Source of the DNA: Streptomyces sp. NP160
GTDB lineage: Bacteria; Actinomycetota; Actinomycetes; Actinomycetales; Quadrisphaeraceae
Direction: 5' to 3'
DNA: 64,000 bases
Assembly: GCF_006335115.1 (NCBI RefSeq)
Contig: NZ_VDMJ01000010.1
Span: forward strand, 1 to 64,000
Position numbers and translations under genes: made by a program. The notes under the pieces were generated by a model. That model did not search any database. It was given only the letters and a program-made list of their open reading frames with translations, and was not told the DNA's origin. Positions 62,437 to 64,000 of the stretch are shown piece after piece. The stretch's first letter is position 1; each line of letters opens with the position of its first letter.

Positions 62437-63501
62437 GTGTACAGCAAGGACGGCACCGACTACTTCATCCTCGACGCGCACATCGCGCTGTGGGACGCCC
62501 GGCCGGAGAACCTCCGCAACGTCCACGGCAAGCAGTTCATCGACTGCTTCTACGACTACCACCGCAACCTCTCGCCCGAGAGCGAGCACTGGGACTACGA
62601 CCAGTACCTGTACTACTCGGACCGGCTCATGAAGGACCTCTTCGAGGACGGGTACGTCGACCACGCGATCTTCCAGCCGGCGATCCTCGGCGAGTTCTAC
62701 AAGAACGGCTTCGGGCAGACCGAGGAGGCCTTCGCCCTCGCCCAGGCCCACCCGGACAAGCTCACCTACAACCACGCCTTCGACCCGCGCTTCGGCGAGC
62801 GCGGCCTGGAGCAGCTGCGCCGCGACGCCGAGCGGATGCACCTCAAGGGCGTGAAGCTCTACACCGCGGAGTGGCAGGGCGAGTCGCGCGGCTACAAGCT
62901 CACCGACCCGTGGAGCTACCGCTACCTGGAGGCCTGCCAGGAGCTCGGCATCAAGAACATCCACGTGCACAAGGGCCCCACCATCCGCCCGCTGGACCGC
63001 GACGCCTTCGACGTCGCCGACATCGACGCCGTGGCCTCCGACTTCACCGACCTCAACTTCGTGGTGGAGCACTGCGGCCTGCCGCGCCTGGAGGACTTCT
63101 GCTGGATCGCCACGCAGGAGCCCAACGTCTACGCCGGCCTGGCGGTGGCGATGCCGTTCATCCACTCCCGCCCGCGCTACTTCGCGCAGATCATCGGCGA
63201 GCTCATGTACTGGGTCGGCGACAGCCGGATCTTCTTCTCCTCCGACTACGCCATCTGGACGCCCAAGTGGCTGGTGGAGAAGTTCGTCGACTTCCAGATC
63301 CCCGAGGACATGACGGAGTACGCGCCGCTGACGGTGGACTCCAAGAAGCGCATCCTCGGGCTCAACGCCGCGGCGCTCTACGACATCCCGGTGCCGGAGC
63401 ACCTGCAGGTGGCGCCCGAGCCGACTGACATCCGCGAACCCGCTGTCAAGGCCGACAACGCGCGCGCGGCGGACTCCGAGCTGCTCACGGGGATGGCGTG
63501 A
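62437..63501 (+). CDS. Amidohydrolase-family protein of propane-type monooxygenase clusters
   Basis: 354 residues, amidohydrolase-2 (TIM-barrel) fold. Blocks FIDCFYDYHRNLSPESEHW, LKGVKLYTAEWQGESRGYKL, KNIHVHKGPTIRPLDRDAFD, FVVEHCGLPRLEDFCWIA and FFSSDYAIWTPKWLVEKFVDF recur in proteins encoded with prm/mim-type monooxygenases in Rhodococcus and Mycobacterium. The first metal motif reads DAHIALWD, not the usual HxH. The role in the cluster is unknown. GTG start behind AGGAGG; overlaps the next gene by GTGA. Confidence 0.85.
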   Translation: MYSKDGTDYFILDAHIALWDARPENLRNVHGKQFIDCFYDYHRNLSPESEHWDYDQYLYYSDRLMKDLFEDGYVDHAIFQPAILGEFYKNGFGQTEEAFALAQAHPDKLTYNHAFDPRFGERGLEQLRRDAERMHLKGVKLYTAEWQGESRGYKLTDPWSYRYLEACQELGIKNIHVHKGPTIRPLDRDAFDVADIDAVASDFTDLNFVVEHCGLPRLEDFCWIATQEPNVYAGLAVAMPFIHSRPRYFAQIIGELMYWVGDSRIFFSSDYAIWTPKWLVEKFVDFQIPEDMTEYAPLTVDSKKRILGLNAAALYDIPVPEHLQVAPEPTDIREPAVKADNARAADSELLTGMA

Positions 63502-64000
63502 CGGCCCTGCAGACCCGCCCCGAGCAGCGGACCGGGCTCGAGCAGGAGGCCTGGGACGCGCTCGGGGTGGTCATGGACCCCGAGCTCGACGAGGCGATCA
63601 CGTCGCTGGGGTTCGTGAGGTCGCTGGAGGAGGATGACGACGAGGGCGGCCACTCGCTGCGGGTGCACCTGCGCCTGCCGACGTCGTTCTGCTCCCCGAA
63701 CTTCGCCTACCTCATGTGCTCGGACGCCAAGGACGTCCTGGAGGCGGTCGTGCGTCGGCACGGGGCGGGGCGGGTGCTGGTGGAGCTCGACGACCACCAC
63801 GACTCCGACCTCATCAACCGCGGGCTGGCGGCCGACGCCGGGTACAAGGGCACGTTCGGGCACGAGGCCGAGTCCGACCTCGACGAGCTGCGCCTGACCT
63901 TCCGGCGCAAGGCGCACACCGCCGCGGCGGAGCGGGCGCTGACCGCGCTGCTGCGGGCCCGCCCGGACCTCGGCGAGCACGACGTGCACGCCGTGCGGGT
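63498..64000 (+). CDS. MIP18/DUF59-family metal-sulfur cluster assembly protein, 3' end outside the window
   Basis: About 167 residues visible, still open at the window end. The DUF59 motif DPELDEAITSLGFVRSL is followed by VHLRLPTSFCSPNFAYLMCSDAKDVL, with conserved cysteines. DUF59 proteins help load iron or Fe-S centres; the second protein after the amidohydrolase in propane monooxygenase clusters is of this type. The GTG start overlaps the amidohydrolase stop. Confidence 0.85.
   Translation, partial: MTALQTRPEQRTGLEQEAWDALGVVMDPELDEAITSLGFVRSLEEDDDEGGHSLRVHLRLPTSFCSPNFAYLMCSDAKDVLEAVVRRHGAGRVLVELDDHHDSDLINRGLAADAGYKGTFGHEAESDLDELRLTFRRKAHTAAAERALTALLRARPDLGEHDVHAVR

Overview
The window is 64 kb of very high-GC DNA with dense, often 4-bp-overlapping (ATGA/GTGA) genes, many GTG starts and short intergenic gaps. 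Gene content is that of an aerobic high-GC Gram-positive actinobacterium: aa3-type ctaCDEF plus qcrCAB respiratory genes, PimB'-like mannosyltransferase, ClgR, mycobacterial-type Nei2, a DEDDh-exonuclease/UvrC-like fusion and DUF3043. Gene order from about 20 to 58.7 kb (plsC, fadD15-like, pimB', trpD, ctaE-qcrCAB, ctaCDF, erpA-like, glycerate kinase, DUF3043, pepA, sucB, TIGR01777 oxidoreductase, lipB) follows the conserved actinobacterial backbone known from the M. tuberculosis Rv2182c-Rv2217 region, with local rearrangements. I cannot fix the genus; a Kineosporiales-like organism is a guess. No tRNA, rRNA, CRISPR array, insertion sequence or prophage was seen.

Layout. 0-1.2 kb: 3' part of a DUF222/HNH protein. 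1.2-8.8 kb: accessory nitrogen module, with a GntR regulator, allophanate hydrolase (atzF), a BiuH-like biuret hydrolase, an NCS2-type permease, then an EamA exporter with a second GntR regulator behind a 43-bp palindrome, and a broken cyclase gene. 8.8-11.6 kb: putative glycosylase-like protein, flavin hydroxy-acid oxidase and nei2. 11.6-20.1 kb (minus strand): clgR, cinA, pgsA, rimO, ftsK, rnj, dapA. 20.1-31.1 kb: lipid, sugar and DNA-repair genes ending in trpD. 31.2-39.2 kb: two convergent respiratory operons, ctaE-qcrCAB (+) and ctaC-ctaD-ctaF (-), separated by a 500-bp gene-free stretch full of hairpins. 39.3-49.9 kb: aat, erpA-like, glycerate kinase, M20 peptidase, cation efflux, DUF3043, ABC-F, M50 peptidase, pepA. 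50-58.8 kb: lpd, sucB, TIGR01777, a pseudokinase, an FAD oxidoreductase, Gfo/Idh/MocA dehydrogenase and lipB. 59.7-64 kb: alcohol dehydrogenase, a MimR/AcoR-like Fis-family regulator, an amidohydrolase and an MIP18-family protein. These four are the accessory set usually found with propane-type (group 5) soluble diiron monooxygenases; the monooxygenase genes are not in the window.

Regulatory reading. Many genes carry a TANNNT -10 hexamer exactly 6-8 nt before the start codon, which predicts leaderless transcripts. The cleanest example is a near-palindromic 17-bp intergenic gap shared by lipB and its divergent Gfo/Idh neighbour. Specific operator candidates are a FadR-type palindrome over the eamA start and TGAGAC-containing inverted repeats upstream of the alcohol dehydrogenase and of the regulator/amidohydrolase pair.
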